From the NCBI GenBank assembly GCA_021399435.1, contig JAJTUP010000021.1, positions 868,001 to 932,000 on the forward strand: a stretch of 64,000 nucleotides of DNA. Direction: 5' to 3'. Below are positions 24,521-37,580 of this stretch, piece by piece. The translations under genes were made by a program, and so were the position numbers. Within the stretch, counting starts at the first letter, position 1; each line of letters begins with the position of its first letter. The notes beneath the pieces were generated by a model, which saw nothing but the letters and a program-made list of their open reading frames with translations, was not told the DNA's origin and did no database searches. This DNA is from Diaporthe sp. PMI_573. Taxonomy: Eukaryota; Ascomycota; Sordariomycetes; Diaporthales; Diaporthaceae.

Positions 24521-26610
24521 TGGCGCGGGGGTGCGGGTGTGGTGGTGGCCCTTGCCCCCTTCATTCAGACACTCGTCATCAACACCCGCACCTGGTCCTG
24601 CTTGGTCGCTTCGCCTCCCCAACCGTCGAACCCTCAATCTCTCTTTTTTTCTATCCATCCCACGCATCCTCCACTCCCATCCGCCCTGATCATTACTTCT
24701 CCCCATCCCCCATCTCCATCCACCAACCTCGCTCTCCCGCCTTCGACTTGACTTCCCCCCCCCCAGCGGAAACTTCTCACGTTCACCTTTCGACCATCCT
24801 CGACCACGGCCAAATTGACTTTTGTGTCGTCCAAAGTCAGGATCTGGGTGCTTGCACGAAACCCATCACCACCTCGTGTGCCGTTATTGTCGTCTTTTTT
24901 GTTCTGTGGCCTCTCCAGTCTTTCAGTCGCCAGGATCGGGTGAAGCGAACGCAGCCACGGCAGTCGGTCGAAAACAGCCAAAGGGCAAGCAGCGAGACAA
25001 CCCACCCCCCTTCCACGGCATACCCTGCAGTCGAGTCGAGTGCAGCCCAGCCCAGCCAAGTGCATGGTAGGCTAGCCCGTTGCTCAGTGCACACTCAGAC
25101 CAACACCCGCTGCTTACCGCACCCCCCTCCCTCGCCCTCGCGCCCTCGCCCTTGTAGGTACGCTCACGCCCTTCCTACACCCGACCACCACCCGATCGGT
25201 CGCCTCCAAAGCAGACACCTGGGCAAGACAGCAAGCAACCACGCCCCCCTCCGATCTGCAAGGTCGTAGAGATCGCTGCCGAATCCCCCAAGAACTTTCT
25301 CATCATTCTTCTGTGTACCAAGCAGGTCAGTCATCTCGTGGTTCCTTCTCAAGCCCTCTCGTGCATTCACTCGCAGTCATCCGTGTTCAATCCTCCGCGT
25401 CTCACCCATTCCATTACACATCACACTTCATCCGTCACACGCTTCATCTCCATTCCTGCGCTTGACACGCCAGCCGACTGGGGGGGGGTTGGAGAGGAGG
25501 CGTGGCTGCCGCTGCCGCAGCTGCAGGCGCAGGTGTTGCTGGTGCTGGGGCAATTTCAATCCTCGGCACAATTTGGCGGCGCGGGTCCACACCACCCATT
25601 TGTTTTGGTCCCTTTCACCCTCGCTCCAGCGCTCCTGTTGGTCGTACCCACTCCCCAAGCAAAACCCACCCTCGCCTGGCCACCCCGGCTCGTCTCAACA
25701 CTGCCCGCTACAAATCTCCCACTCGAGACTCGGCACACCTGCACTTCCGGTTCAGCCTTCTCTCATCTGGGCTCTGCTCGCGATCCTCGACTCGTTTCCT
25801 GACACCTGCACCCGTCGCGACACAGAGATCATTGCAAAACTCAGGCAGCAAGTCCTCCAGAGTTTTCCAACGGTCTTCTGCTGCCCCTCGAGTCGTGTCT
25901 CAAACTCAACCCTTTCCCCCCATCCCTTCAAACTCGCCTATCCTCTCTTCCTTCCACCCTCCGCACAGCAGCGCCTGCCACACCCTCGCGGCCTGTCTTC
26001 CTCCGGCCACACAACCCCGTCAAACCTTGCGCTTGACGCATACCGTCACCCAAATTTTTGTGTGTGTCAGACCTAAGGCACGGACTGGATCACTCTTGTT
26101 TCCGCGTTTGACCTCGGGCGGACAGACCTACTGACTCTCGAATCATTGTTCAGCCGTGCATAGAGTTTCTTCTTTGCCCTCCGCCTTTCACGTCCTTGAC
26201 TTTGACGCGGCGGCTTCCTGCTCTCCGGTTGAAGCCTTCACCGACCTCGATCCCCAAACCGGATCACCACCCCATCCAGGCTCCGATTCAATTCGCCAGT
26301 CTCCCTCCCCGATCTGCGACAGATTCTACGTATCTACACTCGCAGTCATCGATTCGATCAGTCTTCTTGCGGTTTCGACCTTTTCACCTACGGAAAGGAT
26401 ACAGCAACATCATATGGCGCGAGCATCTCAGTAAATCCTTACCGTCTTCTTATCGGCCTCTCGACTCTTCAGCCTTGGAACATTTCGCCGGCCTGCAGTG
26501 ACCACTCCGCATTGCTACCCTCGACTATCCTCGTGCTCGAAGCAGATCGCTCCCTCAATCAACCAGGGCACCCCTCCCGTACGTACATTACTCGCATACT
26601 CACCGTCAAT
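24501..26610 (+). other. Pyrimidine-rich leader/promoter of the cyclin gene
   Basis: From about 24550 the plus strand becomes strongly C/T-rich (TTTCT, CCATCC, CTCC runs) and stays so for about 2 kb up to ATG 26611. This is typical of very long 5' UTRs of fungal regulatory genes. Overlapping frames of 60-300 codons in all plus frames are Pro/Ser/Arg-rich by composition and match no family. Several AUGs are present that could act as uORFs. An unspliced or spliced long leader is inferred. Confidence 0.45.
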
Positions 26611-27648
26611 ATGCCTGGTGGAGGTGTCTGTGCTGTCCTCGACTACGAGGTCGACATGATGGCCGAGTACGTCGCCGAGATGTCCATCGAGCTGGTCCTC
26701 CCCCAGTCGCCAGTCTCGCCGTCTTTCCGAAAGTTTGTTTCGCAAATCCTTTCGTCCACTCGTCTGCCCAGGGCCACCATCCTACTTGGCATGAACTACC
26801 TTTCCAAGCGGGTCAATGGTCTCAAGGCTATTGGTACCTTCCATCCCATCGAGGGACAGGTCTGGCGGATGTTGACCATCGCCTTGCTCCTCGGTAGCAA
26901 GTTTCTTGACGACAACACGTTCCAGAACCGATCCTGGTCCGAAGTCTCTGGTATCCCAGTTGCAGAGCTGAACAAGCTAGAGGCTGAGTGGCTTGTGGGA
27001 ATTGGCTGGACTCTCTATGTCAACCTGGAGAGGAGCGAAGACTACAACGCCTGGTTGGACAACTGGGGCCAGTGGATGGGTCGCAAGAAGATGGCTCAGA
27101 CCCTGGCCAGCCGCGAGAGGCTCGCAGCTCTCGTGCCCCCCATCGACACCGACTTTGCCCGCCCTCGCAACCAGGCTTACACTCTGTGGCACCAGCAACA
27201 GGTTGCCGAGTATGAGCGTCTTTCTAGCATGAAGCGCTCGGAGCAAGCTCAGCAGCAGGCAGGATACCGCCCACAGGAGATCGGCTGGAACCAGTACTCT
27301 GCTGGCCCGTGGTCGAGCGCTCCGCTCACCCCGCCGGATTCTGGTTACGGCACTCCCGAATACCCAGCCTCTGCGACGTCTGGCAACGGTCAGTTCTACG
27401 GCGACTGGTTCAACCGCGCGTTTGTCAATGACGCTCAGGCTCAACGATACTCCCGACAGAACTCGACCCACAACATTTATCACCATGGTCGTCACTCCCA
27501 GTACCCTGGCTACTACAACTATGGCCAGAACATTTGGGACAACAACGTGGCAGAGTGCCCCTGTGCTAACTGCACTGGCCCTGTCGGCCTGAAGAACCAA
27601 CATTACTTCTTGCCGACTGCTGCTTATGGTCAGGCTGTCCTGGGCTGA
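26611..27648 (+). CDS. CLG1: CLG1-like cyclin
   Basis: Cyclin of the PCL/CLG1 class, expected to partner a Pho85-type CDK. It is a single exon of 345 codons. Near the N-terminus VCAVLDYEVDMMAEYVAEM matches the CLG1-family start of the cyclin box. The box continues through SSTRLPRATILLGMNYL and LTIALLLGSKFLDDNT to WLVGIGWTLYVNL near residue 140. The C-terminal half is low-complexity and Tyr/Gln/Ser/Gly-rich, with a late CPCANC pair. It begins much closer to the cyclin box than most family members, which carry a long Gln-rich N-terminus, so an upstream exon cannot be excluded. ATG 26611 is the first in-frame AUG. Confidence 0.85.
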   Translation: MPGGGVCAVLDYEVDMMAEYVAEMSIELVLPQSPVSPSFRKFVSQILSSTRLPRATILLGMNYLSKRVNGLKAIGTFHPIEGQVWRMLTIALLLGSKFLDDNTFQNRSWSEVSGIPVAELNKLEAEWLVGIGWTLYVNLERSEDYNAWLDNWGQWMGRKKMAQTLASRERLAALVPPIDTDFARPRNQAYTLWHQQQVAEYERLSSMKRSEQAQQQAGYRPQEIGWNQYSAGPWSSAPLTPPDSGYGTPEYPASATSGNGQFYGDWFNRAFVNDAQAQRYSRQNSTHNIYHHGRHSQYPGYYNYGQNIWDNNVAECPCANCTGPVGLKNQHYFLPTAAYGQAVLG

Positions 27649-29686
27649 TAAGGCCTCGCAGTCTCCCTGCCCAAGCTTGACAACATGGAATGTGGGCACC
27701 AACCTTTACGCCGGCATGGACACATGGACGGAGTTTACCTTTTTTTCCTTTCTTTCCTTTTCGCATTGCGGACGGTCACGGATTCGAGACAAAAACGATA
27801 CATTTGCATTCAGATACCCCTTCGAGTCTCAGCACACGTTTTCGGGGTCTTCCGCGACGACTTGTCTCTTGCAACGGCTTCACAGGCTAGTTCCTGCAAA
27901 CATCCTTGGGCTTCACGCTCGGGGTCGGCTACAAGCACGCTGGATCACTCCCATCGCCACAGCGGGTACCATGTACCCGCTGTCCGGGCGAAATGCTGCG
28001 GACTTCTTTAATGATTTGATTTAGTTGGCTTTTCTCTTTCCCGTCGGTTTTGTTACGGTACATGATGGTTGGCCATCTCACCCTCTGGCGTTTTCGGATT
28101 CGATACCAGGTGGCCTAGGCGGTGGTTCGCACATAGATCGCGATCTTATTATCCGACCGAAGCTAGGCGGCACTATTGCGCTGTGCCAGGGCCTGGGGAA
28201 ATTGGCTTGGTGGAAACCGGGAAGGAACACTCCGAAGTGTCCACAGAATGTGTTGGTCCGACGACATATCGACTGTTGGACAACATTACTGGCAGCGAAC
28301 ACTTAACGACCACCTCGACAATTGACGATTCGGACCCTCTCCCAATTCACGGGGCACAGCAGTCGGAGTCACCAATTCGGTACACATAACTGGTCCCTGG
28401 TCCACTCGCTAGGCGTTTCTCTATAGCAGCATTGTCGGAACGGAAAGGAAATGTTGCCGATGTGGAAAAGTATTGGCTGGTCTGTTTTGTCGTTTTTCAT
28501 CTGCATTCAGTGCGCTTCTACGAGCAATCTCCTGGCCCTGGCAAATGTGCCTTAGGGGGGAGAATCTGTCCAGTTTCCCTCGTCTTATTCCCGAGCCCGG
28601 AGAGATTCCGGTTTCACCTGTATTGCTGTCGACATGACTTTCAGACTTTCTATTCGCCCTTTCTTTGGTTGGATGCATTCGATCAAGCTGGGTTGGGAGC
28701 GATGAGCCCCCCTCCTCTGCCCTTGTTTTTGAATGTGGCTTGGACAATTACGTCCACTGCTCGAGAGCACCCCCTTCCCTTTGAAGCTTTTAGTTGCACC
28801 TACCCTTCTTGTCTCAATACTGCATGGCACGTTTGTTTAGAGGATATCCTTTGATTGGCATCCATAGAGGGCTTTTCACGGCTGCGGTTTTTCCTACACT
28901 TTCTTCTAATGCTTGTTGATTTCCTTTTATACCTACAGAGGTGGACCACATTTTACAATGTTCACGCTCACGATGCGACGAAAGAGGGGTACTCGGAATG
29001 GTTTCAAGAAGGGACGAAAAACAAAAGGTGCCTTTGCACAAAAAGAATGATATTTCGCTGCAAACCTTGGGCCAAGCGGGCCGATTGCTGGAGGAGGAAA
29101 AGAAATGAAAAGTCTTTCATGTGTCTGATAAACCCGCCTGTTGGCATTCGGAACTGGGACGAGAAACCAACTTGACAGTTCCACACGGCTTCGAGAAACG
29201 GTCTCTCCAGCCTCACGGATGCGAACTCGGGATCTTCACACGGATTACCAGGGAAATCAGTGCCTGGCCCTCAAACACTACACACCAATATTCAACCAAA
29301 AACAAGAAAATAAAACAACCCCTTAAACACCTTTCGGGTATGCTTGTGTCCGGATCCAGTGAACAGTGAATGAATGACAGTTGAACTTGTTGGACTTGGC
29401 TCTGGATTCAACCCTTGCCTGTGCCACAGTAGTATTAAGTGACTTGCCCTCTGCCCGTGTAGATTTAGTTTAGATGGGGTTTACCTGATCCCCAATCACA
29501 GCTATGCTTCTGCCCCACTTGCTTGCTTTCAACCCCCGTACCCGTCTCACTTGTCTCCCTCACTTTCAGGCATTCACCGTGAATCGTCCGTGGAACAAGT
29601 CTACCATCTCTGCAAGGTCCCGCGCAGATCTCTCCCGCGCCGTGCGACGAAAACACGCGTCAAGGGAATTCCAAACCCCGCGGAAG
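27649..29686. other. Intergenic region, cyclin 3' end to FYV6-like gene
   Basis: About 2 kb without a recognisable gene. T-rich stretches directly after 27648 fit a 3' UTR. From 29504 an in-frame AUG-initiated extension joins the FYV6-like frame. Confidence 0.55.
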
Positions 29687-30463
29687 ATGACTTCCCGTTT
29701 CGTGTCAGGCGGCACAACTGACACCAAGACGGGCGAAATCGTGCCCGCGGACCCGTCGACGTCAACATCAGCAGCGGCCACCGCCGCCGCCGGCAGCGCC
29801 AAAAGGTCAGAGGAATGGGCCGCGGTACAGGCGCAGGTAGAGGAGGATCGGAGGCGCCGGCAGCAGCAGAAGGAGGAGGCGGCGAGGGGCGGCGAGGGGG
29901 ACAAGTCGCTGTATGAGGTGCTCCAGGCCAACAAGGCGGCCAAGCAGGCGGCGTTCGAGGAGGCCAACAAGCTCAAGAACCAATTCCGGCCGCTCGACGA
30001 CGACGAGGTGGAGTTCCTAGACGGTGTCAGGGAGCGGAGGAGGGCTGAGGAGGAGAGGCTGCGACGGGACACGGAGGAGGGCCTCAAGGGGTTCCGCGAG
30101 CTGCAGTCCAAGATGTCTTCTTCCGGGGAGGGTGCAGCCGGGGATGAGGGCGCTGTGGAGGGGGGTGGGGGGTGGAGTGTTGGGAGGAAGAGAAAGAGGC
30201 GGAAGGATGAGCCTGAGGGGCTTCTGAAGGGACTGAAGAGACGGAGTAGCGCCGCCGCCGATGGGGTTGAGGATGAGAAGGCGGAAGAGAAGGACAGAGA
30301 AGGAGCTGCTGGCGAGGCTGGCCAGGAAAGCCCCACGTCAGCTGCCGCAAAGGATGCACAAGATACTCAAAAGTCCGTAGCAAAACCTGCGGCACCGGCA
30401 GCGGCAGCGGCGAAACCGAAGATTGGACTTGTCGACTACGGTTCGGACGACGACAGTGACTGA
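29687..30463 (+). CDS. FYV6: FAM192A/Fyv6-like nuclear protein
   Basis: Protein with the FAM192A/Fyv6 N-terminal domain; yeast Fyv6 acts in pre-mRNA splicing and the animal homologue binds the proteasome activator PA28-gamma. It is intronless, 258 aa from ATG 29687. The start MTSRFVSGG fits the family N-terminus. The domain core is KSLYEVLQANK, then NQFRPLDDDEVEFLDGV near residues 83-115, followed by a charged Arg/Glu coiled-coil-like segment, a KRKRRK basic patch and an acidic GSDDDSD terminus. An upstream in-frame ATG at 29504 would add 61 Arg/Ser-rich residues without family support. With SF3A2 at 37.6 kb it is one of two splicing-related genes here. Confidence 0.85.
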   Translation: MTSRFVSGGTTDTKTGEIVPADPSTSTSAAATAAAGSAKRSEEWAAVQAQVEEDRRRRQQQKEEAARGGEGDKSLYEVLQANKAAKQAAFEEANKLKNQFRPLDDDEVEFLDGVRERRRAEEERLRRDTEEGLKGFRELQSKMSSSGEGAAGDEGAVEGGGGWSVGRKRKRRKDEPEGLLKGLKRRSSAAADGVEDEKAEEKDREGAAGEAGQESPTSAAAKDAQDTQKSVAKPAAPAAAAAKPKIGLVDYGSDDDSD

Positions 30464-30999
30464 GGAGGATGGATGGCACGAGAGCCTAGGTAGCCGGCTT
30501 GGTCTGGAGCATCTCCTACGCAACTCGTACCTGGCTGTTGAAATCAAGCACAAATGGCCGTTTCCATGCCGGTGTTTGATGGTCGATCTGAGCATAGGCC
30601 CAAGGCAGACAATCGTCCCTTGCGAGGGCAGCATGACGGCGGGAGATCTAGTCCATGAGCAGGAAGCTCGGCCGTCAAACATGACTGCATTCTCGCAGGG
30701 TCAAGAGGCAGATGAGGCGAACATAGTCGGCAGAGTCGCCTTTGATTCATTGATACATGAGTAGCGAGGCTCCAGGTCTTTCTATCCTGCACAATAGCTA
30801 GCTACCTGAAGATGGCTTGCACAAAACCACCTCATGATGGTCATTATGCACACAAAACATGCCGAACCCAGTATAATACAAAACCTAGCAACTCCTCTTT
30901 ATATTCACCTCCCGAACTCCAGAAATGCGATTGAGCCTTGTCAAATCTCCCAGACTTCTGCTTCCAAGGCCGAATAAGCTCGCCCCGTGAAGGCAAGAA
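30464..30999. other. Convergent 3' intergenic region
   Basis: About 0.5 kb between the tail-to-tail FYV6-like and TIM54 genes; probably both 3' UTRs. No other feature is seen. Confidence 0.6.
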
Positions 31000-32487
31000 T
31001 CACTCGTCGTCAAAACTAGTGGGTACCTTTCGCTCCTCCTTTTGGAAGCTGCTGACGGTCCATCTCCACAGGGCCCTCAGGTGGCTCTTGGTCCACCCCT
31101 CGACCTCTTCTTCAGGGACGGCGATGCCCCTCGCCCGCTCCTCGTCCTCGGGAAGCAGCTCGAACCTCCTCATCCGCATGCCGATACGCTGGTCAATGAC
31201 CATCTCCCTTGGCCAGATCTTCTCCTTGCCAGCGGCTGCCGGCTTGGATCCATCGACAAGCTCGCTCCCTGGCGCGAGCGGACTGGCATCGTCGCCCTTT
31301 TTGGTGGCGGTCTTCTCTTCATCCCTGTCCGCTTTCCACACGGACTTGACCCAGTCCTTCTCCTCGCGCGCCAGGGCCCTCTGCTGCTCCCAGCGCGCGT
31401 CCGGGCTGTCGTCGGCGCCCGCCTCCTCGCGGTACTCGCGGTACGCCGACAGGCACACGGCGGCGACCTCGCGGCCGACCTCGTCCGCCAGCTTCCGCCT
31501 CGTCAGGAAGCGCACGAAGCGCGTCGGCGTGCTGAGGAAGCCGAGGATGTGCGGGAAGGGGATGGGCACCGAGGGCGTCAGCTCGGAAGGCACCAGAAGT
31601 GGGAGGTGGGCAGTCGCGTAGTCCTCGGGGGAGTTGTAAGGTTTTATCTGCGGCGGCCGCTTCGTCTTATTGCCGCTGTCCGCGTCCGCGTCGGCTGGTT
31701 CTGACTCGGGCTCCGGGTCGGGTTGCGCGTGAGGCGGCGCCGTTAGTGGGCCCAGCCAGCCCTCGTGCAGGCCGCGCGTGTACTCCTTCCACGTGTGGCG
31801 GCCGATGACGATATCACCGCGCACGCCGTCGTAGAGCGGGACGCCGTGCGCCTGGCGCCAGGCGTCGATCCGGTCCTCCTCGGTCGGTAGGGCCTCGGCC
31901 ACAGCGTCCCCGCTTTCGCCGGCGCCCACGTCTTTCTCCTGTGCCCTCCGCCTGCGGCGCACCCTCTCGGCCACGGCGGCGCGGATGTCGCCCTGCTGGC
32001 GGCCCTGCACGAAGTCCCAGTCCAGCCCGCTGGCGGCCAGCACGGGCTTGATGTACTCGCTGTAGTGGTCCTGGGCGACGCGCAGGCCATCGCCGGGGGG
32101 GGCCTCGAGGTATATGGTCACCTTGCGCGGCATCTGGCTCGGGCTGGCAAGTGGCCGCTTGGCGAGGTGCTCGACGGCGTGGGCCCAGCGGGCAGTGGCG
32201 CGTTTCTTCTCGCGGCGGTCGTAGATTATGGTTGCAGCCAGAGCAGACGAGAGCGTCCAGAAGATCATCCAGTTGCGCGAGGGCAGCTTTCGCGGCAGCG
32301 CCGGCAGGCCCATCATTCGGAGTGCCGGGTTTTGGGCGGGTGGTTTCGGCGGCGGCGGCGGCGGCGGTGCTGATGCTGATGCTGGTGCTGGTGCTGGTGC
32401 TGGTGCTGGTGCTGGTGCTGGTGCTGATGCCGGTGCTGGTGCTTGTGCTTGTGCTGCTGGCGCAGCTGGAGGGTTGGGCTCAGCCAT
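31000..32487 (-). CDS. TIM54: Mitochondrial inner-membrane translocase subunit Tim54
   Basis: Subunit of the TIM22 carrier-import complex in the mitochondrial inner membrane. It is intronless, 495 aa from ATG 32487 (the frame upstream opens only with GTG). The N-terminus is an Ala/Pro repeat tract (residues about 10-55, APAPAP then PPPPPP). Then comes the conserved GLPALPRKLPSRNWMIFW with one membrane span (residues about 65-90), YDRREKK and the RKVTIYLEAPPGDGL region. The C-terminal part carries WPREMVIDQRIGMRMRRF. The Ala/Pro expansion is unusual for a TIM22 subunit and is encoded by a tandem GCTGGT-type array on the plus strand. Confidence 0.93.
   Translation of the reverse strand: MAEPNPPAAPAAQAQAPAPASAPAPAPAPAPAPAPASASAPPPPPPPKPPAQNPALRMMGLPALPRKLPSRNWMIFWTLSSALAATIIYDRREKKRATARWAHAVEHLAKRPLASPSQMPRKVTIYLEAPPGDGLRVAQDHYSEYIKPVLAASGLDWDFVQGRQQGDIRAAVAERVRRRRRAQEKDVGAGESGDAVAEALPTEEDRIDAWRQAHGVPLYDGVRGDIVIGRHTWKEYTRGLHEGWLGPLTAPPHAQPDPEPESEPADADADSGNKTKRPPQIKPYNSPEDYATAHLPLLVPSELTPSVPIPFPHILGFLSTPTRFVRFLTRRKLADEVGREVAAVCLSAYREYREEAGADDSPDARWEQQRALAREEKDWVKSVWKADRDEEKTATKKGDDASPLAPGSELVDGSKPAAAGKEKIWPREMVIDQRIGMRMRRFELLPEDEERARGIAVPEEEVEGWTKSHLRALWRWTVSSFQKEERKVPTSFDDE
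32371..32460. repeat. Trinucleotide/hexanucleotide array coding Ala-Pro repeat of Tim54
   Basis: Near-perfect GGTGCT repeats on the plus strand encode the Ala-Pro tract near the Tim54 N-terminus; copy number is probably variable. Confidence 0.9.
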
Positions 32488-34452
32488 CTTTGCTGATAGC
32501 CGCAGACACACAGCCTATTCAAAACGAGGCCGTATCAATCAGGTGTGGAAGAGGGCAAGGTTAGTGGGTATGTTGGAGAAGGAGACGTTAATTTGGCGTT
32601 CTCAATTAGACTAGGCGGTTGGGCTACAAACAAAAAAAAAAAAAAAAAATCGCGAAAGGCGACGAGACTGCTAACTGCTCTTATCGGATCTTATCGGAAT
32701 CCTGCTCAGCTTCGGGAAGCTCCAACATGGTGCACTATTATTACCAATGAGCAACCAATGCTGGGAGAGGTACAATATGGCAAGCCGATTAGTCTGTTCA
32801 TCAAGAGTGAGAGTTGATCTTCCCAGATACCATGCAGATGCGGGCATGAACATGCAGAGCATCGTACTGTGGTAGCTGCCAGTCTCGGCTACATGGCCTG
32901 GGCGAGGTGGGGGCTTTTCCGATCAGGCAGACCAACTTCCAGCAACCCTGTCTTTCTGGTTTCTTACTTGTTGACGCTAGGTACGTGCCGATACTCTAGA
33001 TCGTCGGGAGCTGTGGTAAAAGGACCAGTCACAATTGGAAGCATGAGATCTGTGCTATAGATCCAGCCTGCATAGCGGGTGGCAGAAACCAGGTTCCGTC
33101 CCCAGCCCAGCCCATCGGGTCGGGCCTGCCAGGCATCTCAAGGTATTGTGAGGCCTCGGGGAGGGTCGAGGGAGCCTTGACATTCGAGAGTTCAGTATGA
33201 GGACAGTGAGCGGAGTGCTGCCCAGAACAAGAGACGTCGACCGTGGGGGCCCCGCTACGCAACAGGAGCAGGTCTAGCGTGCCGAAGCACCAAATGTTGG
33301 GCACGAAATCGGAACGTGTCAACACAGAGAGCCTTTTCAGCCTCGAAGCCACCCGGCCAAGCTACCAACCAACCTGCTTACGCTGTACCCCTTTTCAGGG
33401 GTGCAATGCTCACGAACCTTGGTTGCCCGGGAGGAGGAGGGGACGAGAGGGGTGAGGGAGGGGGAAAGGATCAGATGAGAAACCTTGGGAACCGAGCACC
33501 TCCTCGAAACACGCACAATCGCTCTTCCCTCTTTTTTTCTTTTTTTTTAACTATATTTTTACACTACCAGATAGATGTATCGTATTACATTTTAGATATC
33601 AAAGTGTCTATCCGCCTCACTCAGCATCTCTCTTGCCCTCTTGCCCCTCTCTCTTGCCTGCGGAAATCTGCATGTGATTCAAATAGAGTGGTTTCCAGTC
33701 CGCCACCCTCCTTGGCCTTTTTGACATGTTTTGAGTTGTGTGGAATGCCCCTCCCCAAGGTAGATCGAGGTATAGCGAGCTAATTGACTTTTTCTTCCTC
33801 TTCAGGTTCGAGCACACGCTATACACAACACACCAGGCTACAGCAAATCGCACTACGCGGCACTATATCCACCATCAGAAAAAACATAGCCATTCACGCC
33901 TGTCTTTCCATCTGATTGACTGACTCGGAGGCAAAGCGTCTGTTCAACCTTAATCGCGTTTCGTCTCTGACAGAAGAGACGGCAATATTTGTGGGTTGGC
34001 GAGTGGGAGAGACAGAGATAGAGAGACAGAGACAGACAGAGAGAGATTGACAACGATCCAAGCTTGAGGCTCCCTGTCGTCAAGTCGCCGTCCCGGCCGC
34101 ACCTCTGCTGGAGTTGGGCATCGTCGTCCCGCCCTGCCAGCCCGCCTCACCGCTGCAACCTGCGACCGAGGCGCAGGTCCAACGCTCCACACCTCAATCA
34201 ACGCGAACCCACGTCCCTGACGGGCATTTGCTAGCGCTTGCGGCAGCTGGTCCACCTGTCCACCCAGAGGCCACTCCCCCCTTTCCCCTCCATCCTCAAA
34301 GTGGAAAGACCCTCCCTTTTCCGACCACACTGACTCCCTTGGCCACACGCGACCAATTACCAGCCAAGAGTCCCGAGGGCCCAGCGGTCCGGATCAATTT
34401 CACGGTAATACAATACGTTGCAGCAGCCCGTCCTGTCCTTGAATAGTCCACA
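32488..34452. other. Divergent promoter region between TIM54 and cot-1
   Basis: About 2 kb. It has an A18 run at 32632-32649, a T/C-rich block at 33520-33560, a GA-rich (GAGACAGA)n stretch at 34005-34050 and a CT-rich leader before ATG 34453. No gene is recognised. A long cot-1 5' UTR is likely. Confidence 0.55.
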
Positions 34453-36660
<2,208 letters not shown>

Positions 36661-37580
36661 ATCACGAGCGATAAGACACTGCATGCAGTAGGGCCGATGT
36701 CTGTTTGCATGCTTGAGCCATCCGCAGTGCAACAGACAATTGCGGTACTACTGCCACCATCTGCAACTTCAGGTGCTTTTGACTGTGGATGCATCTCGTT
36801 CTCTCTCTGACAGGGAACGAGCGAGCCATGGGCGATTACCCAAGTGCAAAGATCACGGGCTGGAAATCGACCTTCCTTTCGACGCGAGCCATGCGGCAAT
36901 CCTTGGCTCATGGAATTTGAATCGGACAAGCTCCGGACCAGCCTCCCCCACAGGCCTGGGCAGGAGCTGAAGACTTGAGGATGTGAGCATCATCAGCATG
37001 ATAATGTGAAGAGAAAAAAGACAAATACGCAAGGCCAGGCGTTGTTGGTTCAGTCCTTTTTTTGAGGTTGTTGTACGTCAGGCTATACTAGACAACGGAT
37101 CAAATGATAGACGGGCGGATCGTTTCATGCCTGAATAAAAATCTGCATAAGAAGGGTATCTTGATATCTCCTGCTGTGCTTCCAAATATAGTTGGGAGTT
37201 GTGCTCATCGTGCCATGCCCTGAGACCTTGCTAGAGGCCTTCCACTTTGCCTTCTCGGGATTGCTCCTCTTGTGTACAGCAGCCTTTGTGTGATGCTGGA
37301 AGAGTAGATTTGAAATAAAAACATTGGCCCTGATTCGTGTCAGCGAGGCTGATATTCTGTTTGTGGTCTCGACTCCCTCTTACGCTTATTGCCCCCTATG
37401 CCTGTTTTTGTGCACCATTGCTGCCAATTACCGTCCCCATTCGCAAGCCAACGCCTTGATCCCTTCCTCAGCACACATTTGTGACAGCGTCCAGTGCACA
37501 TGGCTTGATGGGCTGTGTCATGTCCATTAATCTCGGTGGTCTGCAACAACCAGTGTCTCACGCGCGCTCTCTTCATCCAC
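36661..37580. other. Convergent 3' intergenic region
   Basis: About 0.9 kb between cot-1 and the SF3A2 gene, AT-richer with AATAAA-like stretches near 37130-37320 that fit 3' UTRs. No gene is seen. Confidence 0.6.

Noticed and set aside
24367..25269. 300-codon plus-strand frame before the cyclin gene
   Set aside because: The peptide is Pro/Ser/Thr-rich purely because the DNA is C/T-rich; neighbouring frames are equally open. Better explained as leader or promoter.
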